From Plenodomus lindquistii (lineage: Eukaryota > Ascomycota > Dothideomycetes > Pleosporales > Leptosphaeriaceae), in contig JANUWI010000019.1 in NCBI GenBank assembly GCA_025504975.1, forward strand, positions 248,001 to 312,000: DNA of 64,000 bases, in the 5' to 3' direction. Below are positions 1-12,150 of this stretch, piece by piece (within the stretch, counting starts at the first letter, position 1; the number at the start of each line of letters is the position of its first letter). The notes below the pieces were generated by a model. It saw only the letters and a list, made by a program, of their open reading frames with translations, ran no database searches and was not told where the DNA came from. A program made the translations under genes and the position numbers.

Positions 1-579
1 CGATAGCATCGATGTAGGCGGGGCCAGAGCATTCGTGCGATCAGGGCCTGGTCGGGTGTTCTGCAACGCCCGGCTATGGCTAGACGACTCGTTATCTGCA
101 GGATCATTGACAAGCCACACAGGACGCAAAGGTTCGATTTGCTCCCCAGCAGGCGGATGCGGTGGCTGAAACAGGGTTCGGGCTGGGAGGTTTGGCCTAA
201 GGGGGAGAAGTGGCCGTTGACTTGTATCATCTTCATCGCTTTGGGAATCATCCGATGGTCGGGAGTTTGCTTCCCCAGGCCCTTTTCGTGAAGGCATCTT
301 TCGTCTTGAGAGTATTTCAGCGGAGTGGGAAGTCTTACTACCAGCATCCTTATAAGTCTACGCAGGGGATTGCTGTGAAGCTAGAACGACAAACAGTATA
401 AGGTTTTTCACGACGCAATCAAAAGGGTGCGATGACGACGCAATGTGCAATCACGCACCGTACTCACGGATTAGCAAACCTGAAGAACTGCAACATGATT
501 ACTAGTCCTACGAGCTGCGGAGATACTGTTAAATCAGTAGTTTTGATGACCGATTCCGAGCAAGGCCACATCGATCAAG
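1..579. other. Left-end intergenic stretch
   Basis: No gene is recognised here. Open frames are short, overlap on both strands and carry no family motif. The stretch lies beyond the 3' end of the O-methyltransferase pseudogene. Confidence 0.5.
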
Positions 580-2023
580 CTACACAGACTTCAAGCGAAC
601 TTCCAGTAACCCGGCACCGGTAGGATTGTAGTACATCTTCACAATCTCCAATCTCTCATCAACAGACTTGAACAGTAGCTTCCAGTCATCCTCGGTCCTC
701 TCTTTCGCGCCGAATAGCATCATCATCATCAAGTCGAGTTGGCGGAAGGTGTTCTCCTCAGATCTCGTGATGTCGCCGCTTGCCCGCTGGGGCACAATGC
801 AATCATTGATCAAGAGTCTTGCCTCATCAGATCGACCCTCCAAAGCTGGAATGAGGCCGCGCAGAATACTTGCAGAGTCATCGTCGTTGTTGTTGTGAAA
901 CACGTTGCGCATGAGGTAGATGCCCGCATCGCGAACCGATTGTGGCTCATTGTAGTCGGCTACTTGGAAGCTCACGCGATCTTGGACGTCAGCGGGATGA
1001 TCGGAGGAGAGCTGGTGCTCAGAGAGATCTTGCACGACGAACGTGAGATCTTTGAATTCCTATGAGAGCACGTCAGTCTCTGAACAGGTAAGCCATGTCT
1101 GAATAACCTACCCGGGCGAGTTGCGCACTCACGCCACCATTACCGCCGCCTACATCGACGATCTTCTTATTCTTCAGTGAGGTCCCTGTACAGAATATAA
1201 GCATTGATATAGTATGGTCACATCGAAGGGACTTACAATCGAAATTGTCGCGTACCACAAGATAGGCATCATCAACTGGATCCGTGTCAGCATGAATGTC
1301 GTCCTACTCGCGGCCGATGGTTGACCAACCAAGTGTCCACCCGCTCATCGCTTTCGAGAACCTCAGTCCCTTCTCCTGATTCTCGTCATAGTACCCATAG
1401 AACGTCTTCCCAAAACGAGTATGGAACGGACTATTATCCTTTGCCAGGACCGACTTCGGCGATGATTCAAACATGACGTTTGTCTCTGCAGCACCCTTGA
1501 AACAGTCATCCAGAGCGACCTCCGCCATAGCAGTAAACCCCGATGTTCGGAGAAATTCAGAGCTTGCGGTGTGACGAAACTTGCCATTGTGCTCCTCGAA
1601 GATGCGATACGTAGCCACCATCTTTAGGATGCGAGTGGTGCGGTCTTCTTCCATTCCAGCCTTGTCTGCGATCTCAGCTGCCGTTATACCGACATTGTCG
1701 TTGGGAATTATATGTTAAAATTGAAAGCTTAGAGCAACCTGGATGGCTGCAAGGTCAACCACCGACCAGGAAAGCGTTCGAAAGTAGTGAAGGGGTCCAT
1801 TGGTAAGGAGGTGCAGATCTTGGATCGCATCGTTGAGCTGGTTCCTCAAATTCCTGTACTCTGGGGTATCGGGGAGAACTGATGTTGAAGCGGATAGATC
1901 GGGCTGCTTGACGCCTTGCTTCTCAATGTACGCAGCAATTGATGCCGACAGCTCCGAAACACGGTTGGTGGCAGAGGTCAAAGGGGCCTCGTTCTTCTGT
2001 AGAGCCTCTTTGGTAATCGCCAT
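580..2023 (-). pseudogene. SAM-dependent O-methyltransferase, two premature stops
   Basis: This resembles the fungal O-methyltransferases that methylate hydroxyls on polyketide or aromatic metabolites. Exons 1237-2023, 1112-1185 and 580-1059 join in frame across two ordinary GT-AG introns. The dimerisation/winged-helix part includes GITAAEIADKAGMEEDRTTR. The SAM-binding loop IVDVGGGNGG spans the second exon. The MRNVFHNNND segment near the C-terminus carries the usual catalytic His. Exon 1, however, contains TAA at 1715-1717, after ALSFQF, and TAG at 1304-1306, after STIGRE. Coding similarity continues in the same frame after each stop. No intron of workable length removes either one. Both stops could come from CAA/CAG by C-to-T change. 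Without them the protein would be about 446 residues, normal for the family. No polyketide synthase or other cluster gene lies beside it. Confidence 0.82.
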
Positions 2024-3601
2024 GGTAGTGTTTCAATCGTTGGCAAGTATGTTGGTGAGCACCGAGTTGTTGGCCGAGCAGCTTCCCGGATCAACTTCGC
2101 TCTTTGTCCTTTACTTATGTGTTCGTCCTGCCATGTGAGTCGTGATATCCGCGGACTGTCAACGCGTTACCGCTCTTCTGGCATTGACAAAGGATTGCCC
2201 TGCTTGTAACGCTCAACTCTACCACATGCGTCTTGTGGCGCTTCCACCCCACAAAATTTCCCTCTTTTCATTGTGCGGTACATCGACGACGTCAAAAGAA
2301 GGGTATCTGACAGGTAGAGAGCTCTCAGGGCTTGTCAATCCAATCTTGAGTGATGCATCTGCCGAAATGGGAGAAGCAACATTCATGGGACGTGCAAAGC
2401 TTCGAGGCCCAATGCTGTTACTTTTGACCGCCATTTCGATCCAATCAAAGCTCCCGTTATCTGTGAGGAGGCTTGCATCCTGATGTCCCAAAAAGACAGT
2501 GGCTTTTTGATATCCACTCCACGAGTCGTGAGAGTCGCAAGCTTGAATGCAGGGAGCATCTAGGTTTAAATTTCTCGGAGCTCACCAATACTCAGGCAGC
2601 CAATGAAAGCCTCGTCGTCTGTTCAATAGGACATGGGTCCTGTGTGAATACAGATGACTACTGCACGGTTCTGCCTGATTGTAAATACAGCCTGCAGTCG
2701 ATTGGTCCCCCATCGTGTGCCATAGACAAAGAAAAGTTGCGTATTAAGGGCCTGATCGTACAGGACGCGACACGATATGGCTGAACGGATGGCTCCGAGT
2801 GATAACGATGGCTTGTTGCATGTAGAGTGCCCTCCGATGAACTCCGTGAAAGGAAGGCGCCTACAGCACGTGGGAATGTGATGACGTCCATGGCAACTGC
2901 CGTCCGCGGCACGTTCAATCAGTGTTGTAAGGCGGAAGGGCATACACGCTACACGCTCTGAAATGAGGAGTTGGACCTACTCACACCGCGCATTGGTAAA
3001 GTTAGCAGAATCGATAAGTGATGTCCAGATGTACCTGGGTAGGGAGGAAGTGAGGCGCATGGCATGCGCGACCTCTTGACCAATGCGGCTAGCGCGGTTC
3101 ACTCTCAACTTGCACTCCTCGGGCGCTTTTATCTCCACCCATTCCAACAGCCTGCTGATTATGAGCGTCGTTCCTACTTTTTACTTTTGCAAGTAAATGG
3201 CTACGCACTTCATTGAGTGTGCAGTGGTATGATTCAACGCCCAGAACGCCATGCCCCCCCTGGCAACATGCGAAGTCCGTAGGATGACGGACTTCAGCTC
3301 CCAACAACAAGGTAAAAGCTCACACGCGTAATAAGGTGAAACATCTCGCTCCGTCGAAACGCACTCAAACCATACTCCTATGGTCTCGAGGAATCACGTC
3401 GCAGCGGACATCACTGCTGTGGCTACTCTTGGTACACCACATCATACGCGTACACTCCGAACAGCAACGCTACCACACTGATCTCTCCATCAATCCCATA
3501 GTATATATTTCAAACTCTACAGCTCCATCTCAACCATCTCAACTCCCCAACCAAACACCCCTCAAGCATCCTTTACCCCCAAACCCACACCCACCACCAC
3601 A
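2024..3601. other. Intergenic region
   Basis: This lies between the divergent O-methyltransferase pseudogene and the small secreted protein gene. Open frames are short and mutually overlapping, and none shows a recognisable domain. The last 100 bases hold the TATA-like promoter and pyrimidine-rich leader of the downstream gene. Confidence 0.5.
3501..3509 (+). promoter_or_regulatory. TATA-like box of the small secreted protein gene
   Basis: The string GTATATATT lies about 95 bases before the ATG at 3602. It is followed by a C/T- and CA-rich leader, typical of efficiently expressed filamentous-fungal genes. Called on position and sequence only. Confidence 0.45.
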
Positions 3602-4117
3602 ATGAAATCCCCAACCCTCCTCCTCCTCCTCCCCCTCATCCTTCCCTCCACCCTCGCCCTCGTACTCCGAGACATGGAACCCCGTCATCGGCCTCACCAC
3701 TGGGGCCACAACGGCACCGGCTACCTGCCCACCGGTACCGGCTACCTACCCACCAGCACCATAACCCTCACCATAACTACCACGCTCACCCTCCCCGGAA
3801 ACGCGTTCCCTTCTTCCTCCGCGTCTCCCGATTTCCCCACCCCGACCACAATCGGAGTCGCACAAACAACCTCTGTTGTTGCTACTGGTGACGCTCCACC
3901 GCCAAACTCCATTCCACCACTTACACTCATCACGCTTCCCACAGGCGTTGGAGGTACGGCTGGGAATGTGAGTGTATCGCTGACGCCGAATACCATTCCA
4001 CCTCTCACTCTGATCGATGTTACGTCCATCCCGTCCACACTCGCGGCTACTGCACCTATCGACGCAGCACCGACACCAAACGACATCCCGCCTGTCCAAC
4101 TCATTACGCTCGCTTAG
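3602..4117 (+). CDS. Small secreted repeat protein
   Basis: A single-exon protein of 171 residues. The first ~19 residues form a clear signal peptide: MKSP, a Leu-rich core, then STLA. The mature part is rich in Pro, Thr and Ser and has one Cys-free chain. The segment GTGYLPT occurs twice in tandem near residue 40. A second repeat, P-N-x-I-P-P-[LV]-x-L-I, occurs three times at about residues 101, 129 and 159, spaced 28-30 residues apart. There is no Lys-Arg Kex2 site between repeats, no GPI-type hydrophobic tail and no enzyme motif. The ATG follows a CACCACA context and a TATA-like box. I do not recognise the family. A cell-wall-associated or apoplastic role is only a guess from secretion and repeats. 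Confidence 0.75.
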   Translation: MKSPTLLLLLPLILPSTLALVLRDMEPRHRPHHWGHNGTGYLPTGTGYLPTSTITLTITTTLTLPGNAFPSSSASPDFPTPTTIGVAQTTSVVATGDAPPPNSIPPLTLITLPTGVGGTAGNVSVSLTPNTIPPLTLIDVTSIPSTLAATAPIDAAPTPNDIPPVQLITLA

Positions 4118-4806
4118 TCTTTGTTATCTTGGGAAAAGGAAGGAAAGGGACATTGGAGGGTGAAGGGGTCAGTGATTGTTCATTCAGCTAGGTGCATGTA
4201 TGTAGGCGGGTAGTAGAAGGGGGAGAATACAAAGTACATCATTCTCGACTCTTCGCTTTTTCTAGAAATTCCATTGTTGCGATGATGCTGTGCAGCAAAA
4301 TCGTGACGGCCGATACACATACTAACGATACACATGCTAGTTTCTTGCCTGGATAATCGGTAATCATTCGGCGGTGTTGATGCACATAAAAAGGAGAGTA
4401 AGCTGAAACGTTCCTTTGACTTCTGGGATTGTGTTTGATAGGAGTGTGCAGAGGTGCTGTAATGACAACATTGAGATCTAGCGTTAGGTAGGTATGAAGT
4501 TACACGGAAGCATCGCGGTGTTTGTGATGCCTTGATCTGGCCGCGTCCACAGCCTGTTCATGTATGCTTGTCGAGTGTGAGCAGGCACGAAGTTCATCAT
4601 AGCATCAACAGAAGATAGCATAGTACTCATGATGTCGTATCGCAGGGTTCTTCATTCGGTGGGTATCTACGTGCGGTCGCGTATGCGTAGCGACAGAGAA
4701 GCAACATGATGCCATCTCAACACCCTGGAACCCTCAAAGAACCCAATATCCCTATACCATTTCGTCTCGCTTATCAACAGGTTTTCTGGATCATCATAGC
4801 GCGAGA
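4118..4806. other. Intergenic region between convergent genes
   Basis: This lies between the 3' ends of the small secreted protein gene and the four-exon gene on the other strand. No coding signal is seen. It probably holds both 3' UTRs. Confidence 0.5.
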
Positions 4807-6823
4807 CTACAAACCCCAGGGGTACAAGCTGAACAGGAAGTCTCGGCTCGGAAGGGAGACAGTGCCCATCTTCTGACGTGTGAAGCGTTTGTAGAGATCT
4901 GTCGCCGTGGTCTTGTCCATCTGGTTCGAATCGCGCATGAACTTGGTAAGACAGTTCACGAACCGACGCTCAGCGGTTGCGCGCTTCGTGCGAATCTCCT
5001 CCAACTCTTCAGGGTACATGTGGATATCTGGTGAACGCATATTCTCCTCAAACACGTACAACCGCTCGAGGCTGTCCTTCGCGTGGCGCAAGTCCTTAGC
5101 CTGAGCCCGGAGATACGCTGGGACCCTGTTCGATTTCTTAACACCGTACTTGCTGTGCTCGGTCGGGAGGCTGACACGTTCGTTACGGTTCTGATAGGAG
5201 TGATAGTTTCCGTGAACCTGGGCGTAGCCGTCAGTCACAAAGCTGCGAATGAATTGGGGGAAGTTATGTGCCTCATAGTATCTGCGCGCACGAGTACCGG
5301 CCTGAGCCCTGAAGATGGCATGGGCTTCAGCACGGGTGCGGCCACTAGGAGGACGGCGGACCACGAAGCGGCGAGGCTTGACTGCGTGGTCGTTGACGCT
5401 ATCCATTATCAGGTCCACTATCTCGATGCCTGTAGTTTTTGAGTACGAGAGTCACTGGCCTGATGTTTCCCGCCTTACCTGTTCTAGCGTTGCGTTCTTT
5501 CTCCAGACGATACCTCGCCTTGCGACACAGCTTTTCGATGTCGATACGTCGGTGTCCAACACGAATGAGCGCGAACCTGTATTCTGCCAGCAAGACTTCA
5601 AGAACATCTGTATGTTGTCAGTCGCGTGCATACATGTTAATCAACAATGGTGATAATGGACTCACCAACTCCCTGGTCCTGCGCGCGCGCCATGCGGCGA
5701 CGCACATCCATGTGCTTCTTGTGAGTGATGTCGAAGGTCACACGAGGCCCCACATGACTAGTTCTACTAGGCACGTTGCTGAGGACGCAATGCTCGGGAA
5801 GGTAGTAGTGTGGCAGATGTTGCTTCTGGTAGCTGTATTCGTACCACTTGTAAGCGTCAACAGGGTTGCCCCACAGAGCATAAGAGATGAGCTTGCACAG
5901 CTGAGGCGGCACAAAGTATCCCTTGTTCATGTTGCGCATGCCCATCTGCACCTCCTGGTCGATCTTGTCAATGATGTCGGCACGCCAGTTATAGCCATCA
6001 AAGAACATCTCGAGCTCAAGGTCGAACTTCTTGCTTAGCGGGCAGTAAGGGAAGGTGGGAGGAATGCGAAAGGTGTTGGTGCTGATGACGCCGTCAATGT
6101 ACCTGAGCTCAATTAGTTTGCATGTCCCATCGACTGTTCAGCGACACGAAAATTCTAAGTCTTCGACAAGGTTAAGACACAGCGAGCACGAGGCGAAGCA
6201 GTATCGCATGACCTGCACGTGAACTTTGCGTAAATCCAACAATGGACTCACCTGGCTGGTCGAGTGTATCCCTTGATGAAGAACAAGTAAGCTTCTAGTG
6301 GACTCCGCTGATTCACCGCCTGCAACAGCTCACGACCCTCGCGGAAGTCGTCCAACTCGGGATGGCTGTGGAGGAAGATGTCGATCTCTCGCAAGAACTC
6401 GGGAGCGATCTGACGCTGCTGAAGGTACACCAAGAGCTCCTCGTTGGCGCACTGGGTGAAGCGGCGAACCTTGACCGTGTCAGTAAGTTTCTGGAAGGCA
6501 GGAAGCAACGTTACCTTGAAGGGCTCGGGTTGACCTTGGGTGTTTGCTGGATCATTCCAAGGCAAAGGCTGGAAGTTGTCGTTGAAGTCGAACTCGTTTG
6601 GGTCTGGCTGAGCTGCTGTACGAAACCGGGGCTGCTGCTCGCGGTGCCCACTGTAGCCGTTGTCCGCGCCTCCCCTGCCATATGACGCATCTCCGCCCCT
6701 CAGGTGAGGCTGTTCAGCATCATATGGCAGGTTTGCGCTGCCGCCATGCTCATACGGGCGATCCGCGTGGCCAACTGGCCGTGACACTCTGTTTCCCATG
6801 AGATTAGCCTTGTTTCGTTCCAA
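4807..6823 (-). CDS. Hypothetical protein, four exons
   Basis: Exons 6252-6823, 5666-6102, 5479-5607 and 4807-5429 join in frame with canonical GT-AG introns to give about 586 residues. I do not recognise the family. The first ~65 residues are low complexity, rich in Gly, Arg, His and Asp. The middle is folded-looking and aromatic-rich, for example FFDGYNWRADIIDKIDQEVQ and YALWGNPVDAYKWYEYSYQ. The C-terminal third is strongly basic and alpha-helical in character, for example GHRRIDIEKLCRKARYRLEK and RRFVVRRPPSGRTRAEAHA. There is no signal peptide or membrane span. The start could be Met 1 at 6823 or Met 9 at 6799, and an extra upstream exon cannot be excluded. The long reading frame preserved across three introns argues that this is a real gene. 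Confidence 0.75.
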
Positions 6824-7666
6824 AAGTCCTCGAAGTTAGTTCTCCTGGATCCTGGATGTGTGATGCAAGCAAGTCGATTGGTGTTGTCGAGGTCGGCGGT
6901 GTTGACGGGAGACGGGTTTTGTTGTCTGGCGGGGCGGCTGTTCGAGAAAAGGAAGGAGCACCTCGACGTCATGTCAACAAACGCGCTTCCGAAGTGAAGT
7001 CAACATTGGCAGGCAGGCAGCCGTGGTGAAGACGACTTTGGTAGGAATAATGAGCATGAATTGTAAGTGGACCTCACCGAGAAGGACTTGCGTCGTGCGG
7101 CCCTGGGTAGCATGCTGGCGAGATTGTAGACCTGCCTTTGCTAGTAGCTGAAGGGCCCTCGGCTATGGTCAGATGCCCATAGTGATGATGAAAGGCCGCA
7201 GTGCTTCACAGAGGGACTGGCCAATGTTTTCGATGCGAGATCGAGTAGCATGGGGACCAATTCGTCAACTTGACTGCACGCATTCATCTTTGAGTTGCTG
7301 GCTACCACAAATGGACAAGTGCTTGAGAAGCAGCCATATCGAAAGGCTCACAGCGATGGAACGAGATGGAGGGAAGATAGCCTGATTGAGATGACCAAAC
7401 CTAGTCACTAGTCTTACGGGAGTGACGCGACTTGGCTCTATCATTAGAATGGGGCAGCGGTGAGACGAGACTAGACTGTGAGTGAGGCGGCAACAGGGAA
7501 TTAACGCAATCATATGAGACATCAGACACGAAATAGGAGACGGTGAAGCAAGTGAAGTTGACAAAGATGTACAATCTAACAAAGTTGGATATACGAACCG
7601 TTCCCAAACGCCACCCAATACGCTACATGATTAGACCAAGATGCTATTGCTACAGAAATTACAGAT
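6824..7666. other. Intergenic region
   Basis: This holds the upstream region of the four-exon gene and the 3' flank of VMA6. Small overlapping open frames occur, but none has a recognisable motif or consistent splice sites. Confidence 0.45.
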
Positions 7667-8920
7667 TTAGAAGACGCTGATGTAGTTACCAATGCGCTCT
7701 TTCTGGTTTTGGGCAATGCACTCGGAAATCCATGTGATGTTGCGGATTTCCTGTAGGGGTCTGTCAGAGAGGGATCATGCATGATTGATGGAGGGTGACG
7801 TACTTGTTCGCGCAGCTTGACCCATGCGTAGACGATGCCATGGGTGAACTGTCGTGTGAAGGCTAGCTTGGAAATCTCCATCTCCTTTTGATAGAATAAA
7901 TCTTCAAGACTCCTCGTTTCTCCACCAGCGCCGCCTGCCATGTTGCCAACGCCACCGCTGCTACCTTGGCTCAGACCGGTCTGGTCAAAGAACATTTTGT
8001 AGTCGGCCACACTCTCTACAGCGATGCGGACACCTTCAACATCATCTGCTCTTGACAACATCAAGGTACCCTCAGGGTAGAGCTTGCCGAAGCTGGGGTA
8101 TAGCTTCTTCCTGTCTGCCTTGGAGAGCTCGGTACCGAAAGAGTTTAGCGATATGTTGATGCTTCTCCGGTCTGCCTCGAACTCGAGAACCTCGTTCATG
8201 ATGTCTGCCGTGGGGGTGCCGGCGATGTCGGGGGTGGAGTTGACCCATTGGTGGAAGTCTTCGAGGTAGTTCTTGTACAGGGTGTTGCGGATGATCTCGA
8301 TGTTCAACTCGTCCAAGTCCTGGTGGCTGAGCGAGCCCTTGAAGTACGGGGCAAGCGGCGTCTCAATCAAGACCGAGTTGTAGAGCTCCTCGATGTTTGT
8401 CGCCACGCAGAGTACGGGCATGGTCTCGAACCAGCCAAGCGGGTGGCACCTCTCGAGCAGCTCGCGCGTGTCCCTCTCGTGTAGCGTGCCCGTGATCAAC
8501 AGCGCGACATTGTCAATCATGTAGCCGTACGTGAGATACTCCATGAACTTGGACAGCGACCCGGTGGCGTTAGCCTGGAGGTAGCGGAACTCGGCGACGA
8601 GCTTGTCGGTTGTTTTGGCGGCGAGGGCAGACGTCGAGGGGTTTGGGGGGAGGTTGGCAAGGAAGTCGCCATAGGCAGGGGACAGCTGTAGCTTGACATC
8701 TGGGCGGGCATTAGTACCAGGGCCTCGGACGCGTGCAGATGGACATGCCGTCGATGGTCTCGCACTGGGTCAAGTTGCTGTAGTTCTGGCTGGTGAGCAG
8801 CGCATTGCGGTAGCCGCGCACGATGCCCTCGATGTAGCTGGGCTAGGGGTCAGTCACGGTAAAGAGGACTCCAGCGTCACGTGCATACCCGTATTTGACG
8901 TTGTAGAATAGGCCCTCCAT
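7667..8920 (-). CDS. VMA6: V-type proton ATPase subunit d
   Basis: Subunit d belongs to the membrane-side (Vo) sector of the vacuolar ATPase. It couples the central stalk to the proteolipid ring, so it supports acidification of vacuoles and endosomes. Exons 8889-8920, 8749-8837, 7804-8699 and 7667-7750 give 366 residues, the usual length. Diagnostic segments are EYLTYGYMIDNVALLITGTL, LHERDTRELLERCHPLGWFE, YKNYLEDFHQW and the C-terminus QNQKERIGNYISVF. The first exon encodes only MEGLFYNVKYG. The second intron (8700-8748) begins with GC rather than GT: the join ACG|GCATGT...CCCAG|ATGTC rebuilds the conserved TIDDVKLQL, and the intron contains a TACTAAT branch-like site. A Gly-rich loop near residue 290 is typical of fungal homologues. 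The gene is divergent from the coiled-coil protein gene at 9296. Confidence 0.96.
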
Positions 8921-9295
8921 GGTTGATGTGCGATGCTGGCTGCCGTCTCTCTGCCTTTGCGCAGGCGAGAGCTGTAGCTTGCTATGTTGGTCGTCATGCC
9001 CAGGCGCTAGGCCAGCCCTGTCGCTAGGCCCGTCGCGCCTTCCTTCCTCGCCCGTGCGCTCCTGCCCCAGTTGACAACGGACCTGCCAGCGTCAACTTTC
9101 TTAACTCCATCACAACTTCTGCTCTCACCCGACGCCGCTGCCCACATCCCCCACAACACAGCCCCACCACCCGCACAGCAGTCGCATCTCGTGCCAGACC
9201 ACCGTCTCAATTGGGAACAGCTGATTCACCTGCTCTGTAAGTTCACTCGCTCAACCTGTGCGCGCGCCGCGCCTGCTGACGGCCATGGCAGGACA
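8921..9295. promoter_or_regulatory. Shared divergent promoter region
   Basis: 375 bases separate the start codons of VMA6 (minus) and the coiled-coil protein gene (plus). The region is GC-rich and has no clear TATA box, as is common for housekeeping fungal promoters. A possible 5' UTR intron donor, CTGTAAGTTC, lies near 9234. Confidence 0.4.
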
Positions 9296-12150
9296 ATGTC
9301 GACCAGGCGCTCAACGCGTCGCACCGCAGCTTCGGCTGAACCCGCCCCGTCTGCGCTGGCATTGACTTCGCACAACATCTCTTCAGCCGTCGAGCCGCCC
9401 CGCAAGAAGGGCCGCAAGAGCAAGGCTGCCACACCCGCCGCCGCTCCCGTCGAGTCTCAGGCCGTCACGCAGTCGCGGTCCACCAAAGTCAGCGCTACGT
9501 CACGCGCAACTACCGCGTCCTCCACCACCACCACCGCCGCCACCGTCGTCTCCAAGCGCACCACCCGGGCTGCCAAAGCTGCTGGCCAAGGCTCCCCACT
9601 GCGCGTTTACGAGCCGCCGGGCAAGAAGCGCAAGCACGGCCGCAGCCAGACCACCAGCGCAACTCCTGAGCCCACACAATCGACACCTGTACAGAATGAT
9701 GACGAGGATGACGAGGAGGATAATCAAGGAATATTCTTTACAAAGAGTGAGCCCATAAATTTTTTTATTCCCCCGTTTCCACTAATCTCACCCTCTCTCA
9801 AGCCGATGATCCTGTATCTCCTTCTCTTTCTGAACACGACCATTTCTTTTCTCTCCATGACGACACCAATGTATCTCCTTCTCAGAACGACTCCGAGGTA
9901 GCTGCTCTCAAGGCCGAGAACGAAGCGTTGCGCAACAAGAATTCCCAGCTTGAAGCGCGCGTCACTGAGCTCGAGAATGCCAACTTCACTCTTGTCAGCG
10001 AGAAAGATCGCTTGGTGGGCACCTACGATCAGCTACTCGACAGGATCAGTTCCCTTGAGGCGGCACAGAACAAATCTCCGCGCTCTTCTTCGCTCTTCAC
10101 TCTGTCATCTTCACCTCGCGAAGCTCCGTCCAAGCGAAATGTCTTGGCGGATCATATGCGCAGAAACCCACACGTCCCTTGCCCGCCTTCTCCAAAAGTC
10201 TCTCCGTCGGCTGCGCCCTTCACTCATGCTGAGTCTGCGCTGAACACTCCAACGCTTTCACAACTCCCTCAGTCAACACCAACACGCCTCCCACAGTCGG
10301 GCTCTCCCGGCTTTTCCCACTCAGCTGCTTCCAACATTTCTCAGTCTACTTGGAGCGGCTTTTCTCAGCCAGACTCTCCTCAAGTGTATCGTCATTCAGA
10401 CTTTCAGAACCACGTTTCCCCGTCTGGCCCATCACCCATCTTCAAAGCGGACATTCCAAAGCACATCGACGACGCATCCGCTGCCCCGGGCCGCGGCTTG
10501 CACGACTTCCCGATCCATAACATCATCGCGACTAACAAATCCAAACTAGGCTTTGATGCGCAGTTGCGAGAAATCCCTTCCCCTTCGCCAGCACGGCCCA
10601 TGTTTGTCAGCGGCAGTGAATCTGCCATGGCACTTCTCAAAAAGATCGAGAAAAATGCCGAGGAACCCCGCCAGGACGATCACTCAGTGACTGAAGACGG
10701 TTCCTCATTCTCCAACCCCGATGTCAACATGCAGTCTGCACCTCAACCACAGTCCACGAAAAGGTCATTTGACCAGTCTGCCACACCCGCACGTCCTATC
10801 GTACCCTCGAGCTTCTTCACCCGCTCCTTTTCCGCCATCAAAAACATCAGATCGCTCTTCTCACCTGCAGCACCAAAGGCTCCCTCACCGCCCAGGGCAG
10901 CGCCTCCTCCAAACACCTTGACCGAAACACTCTCGGCTCCACCCACCCCAGTCGGTGAACGCTCCAAGACACTCACTAAGGGACCCAAGATGGACCGCTT
11001 GACGAGGACACTACTCAAGGGCATTGATCCCGCCGAGGAGCGAAAGGCAGAGCAGTGGGCCAAGCAGATCATTCCCAGCCTCAAGAATGATAAAGACTTT
11101 CGTCAGAAACGCGAGCGTCTACAGACACCAGTCCTTTTGAAAGACCTCAACAACTTCCCTTCGGCTAAGCCTTGGGAAACTGGCTTTGGCGATCCACTTG
11201 CAGATCTGGACGATGAAGATGTTGTCCCAGTCTGGGCCGTCTACCTCGATATGGTCGCAGATGAGGAAGAGCGTATGGCCAAGAAGCACAAGTCAGCTCA
11301 CAATAACCACATGGATTTCGAGGATATCCCAACCATTGACGAACAATTCGCCACTAGCCAAGGCGAGCATTCATCACGCCGGCTCTTTGACAGTCATGGT
11401 CAATCAGCTTCTAATCTCGACTTCCACCCCCGCCGTTCTATTGTCCCATCACCCATGTTCGACACTTCTCTCTCCCACCACCAAGGTGGCAATGTCTTCC
11501 AAGAGCTCCAAGGACACGACACTGCCGCAAAGATTCGTACGGATGACCGCGAAGCTCTCCAGCGTAAGGATGGTCGGGAAGCTTTCCAGTCTGCTACCAA
11601 GACTTCGCAAAACCACAATCCCGGGTCGGGATCATTCAGTGTCCCCGAAGACGACTCTGATGAAGACAACTCTAGCAACAGCGAGACCGCCGACAATGTT
11701 GGCTCCCCTGCCACTCCAGTTTGGACTCAAGCACCACCTCCGGCTCCTGTCCCGGCACACGCTCCCCTCCCAGGGGGTGCTGCAGCTGATGCCTCTACCG
11801 CTACCTCGGAAAAGCCTGTCGATGAAGTTGAGCGTCAGCGCCAGAAGCTCATGAAGCACACCCCCGCTAAGCCGAGCCGTCTCCGCGAGGCCACCTACCC
11901 CTCCCCCAGCCTTCTTTCTGATGCAGGAAACGAGTCTATCCTCATGGCCACTCCTGCTCAGGCCGCCGCCGCTATGAACTCCATCTTCAACAGCATGCCT
12001 GGCGCTGAGGAGATTGAGCTCAACGCCGAGGAGCAGGCCGCCTTTGACGACATTGTCAACTCGGCAGCATACAAGCAGCAGCTTGCCGTCCCTTGGGCGC
12101 CCGCTATCATCTCATACGATTCCGACGAGGAAGACCTCAGCCCTTTGTAG
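9296..12150 (+). CDS. Coiled-coil, Ser/Pro-rich nuclear-type hypothetical protein
   Basis: Exons 9296-9746 and 9803-12150 give 932 residues. The ATG has the context ACAATGTC. The first 130 residues are basic and Ala/Thr-rich, with nuclear-localisation-like clusters PPRKKGRKSK and PPGKKRKHGR. An acidic stretch follows (DDEDDEEDN). After the intron comes a heptad coiled coil at about residues 175-225 (EVAALKAENEALRNKNSQLE). A long Ser/Pro-rich disordered region with many SP and TP sites comes next. A conserved-looking block around residues 500-590 includes MDRLTRTLLKGIDPAEERKA and LADLDDEDVVPVWAVYLDMV. A C-terminal block contains TPAQAAAAMNSIFNSMPG and ends in an acidic SYDSDEEDLSPL. I do not recognise a named family. 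A nuclear scaffold phosphorylated by proline-directed kinases is an inference. Confidence 0.85.

Noticed and set aside
580..4117. Secondary-metabolite cluster around the O-methyltransferase
   Set aside because: No polyketide synthase, peptide synthetase, P450 or pathway regulator is adjacent.
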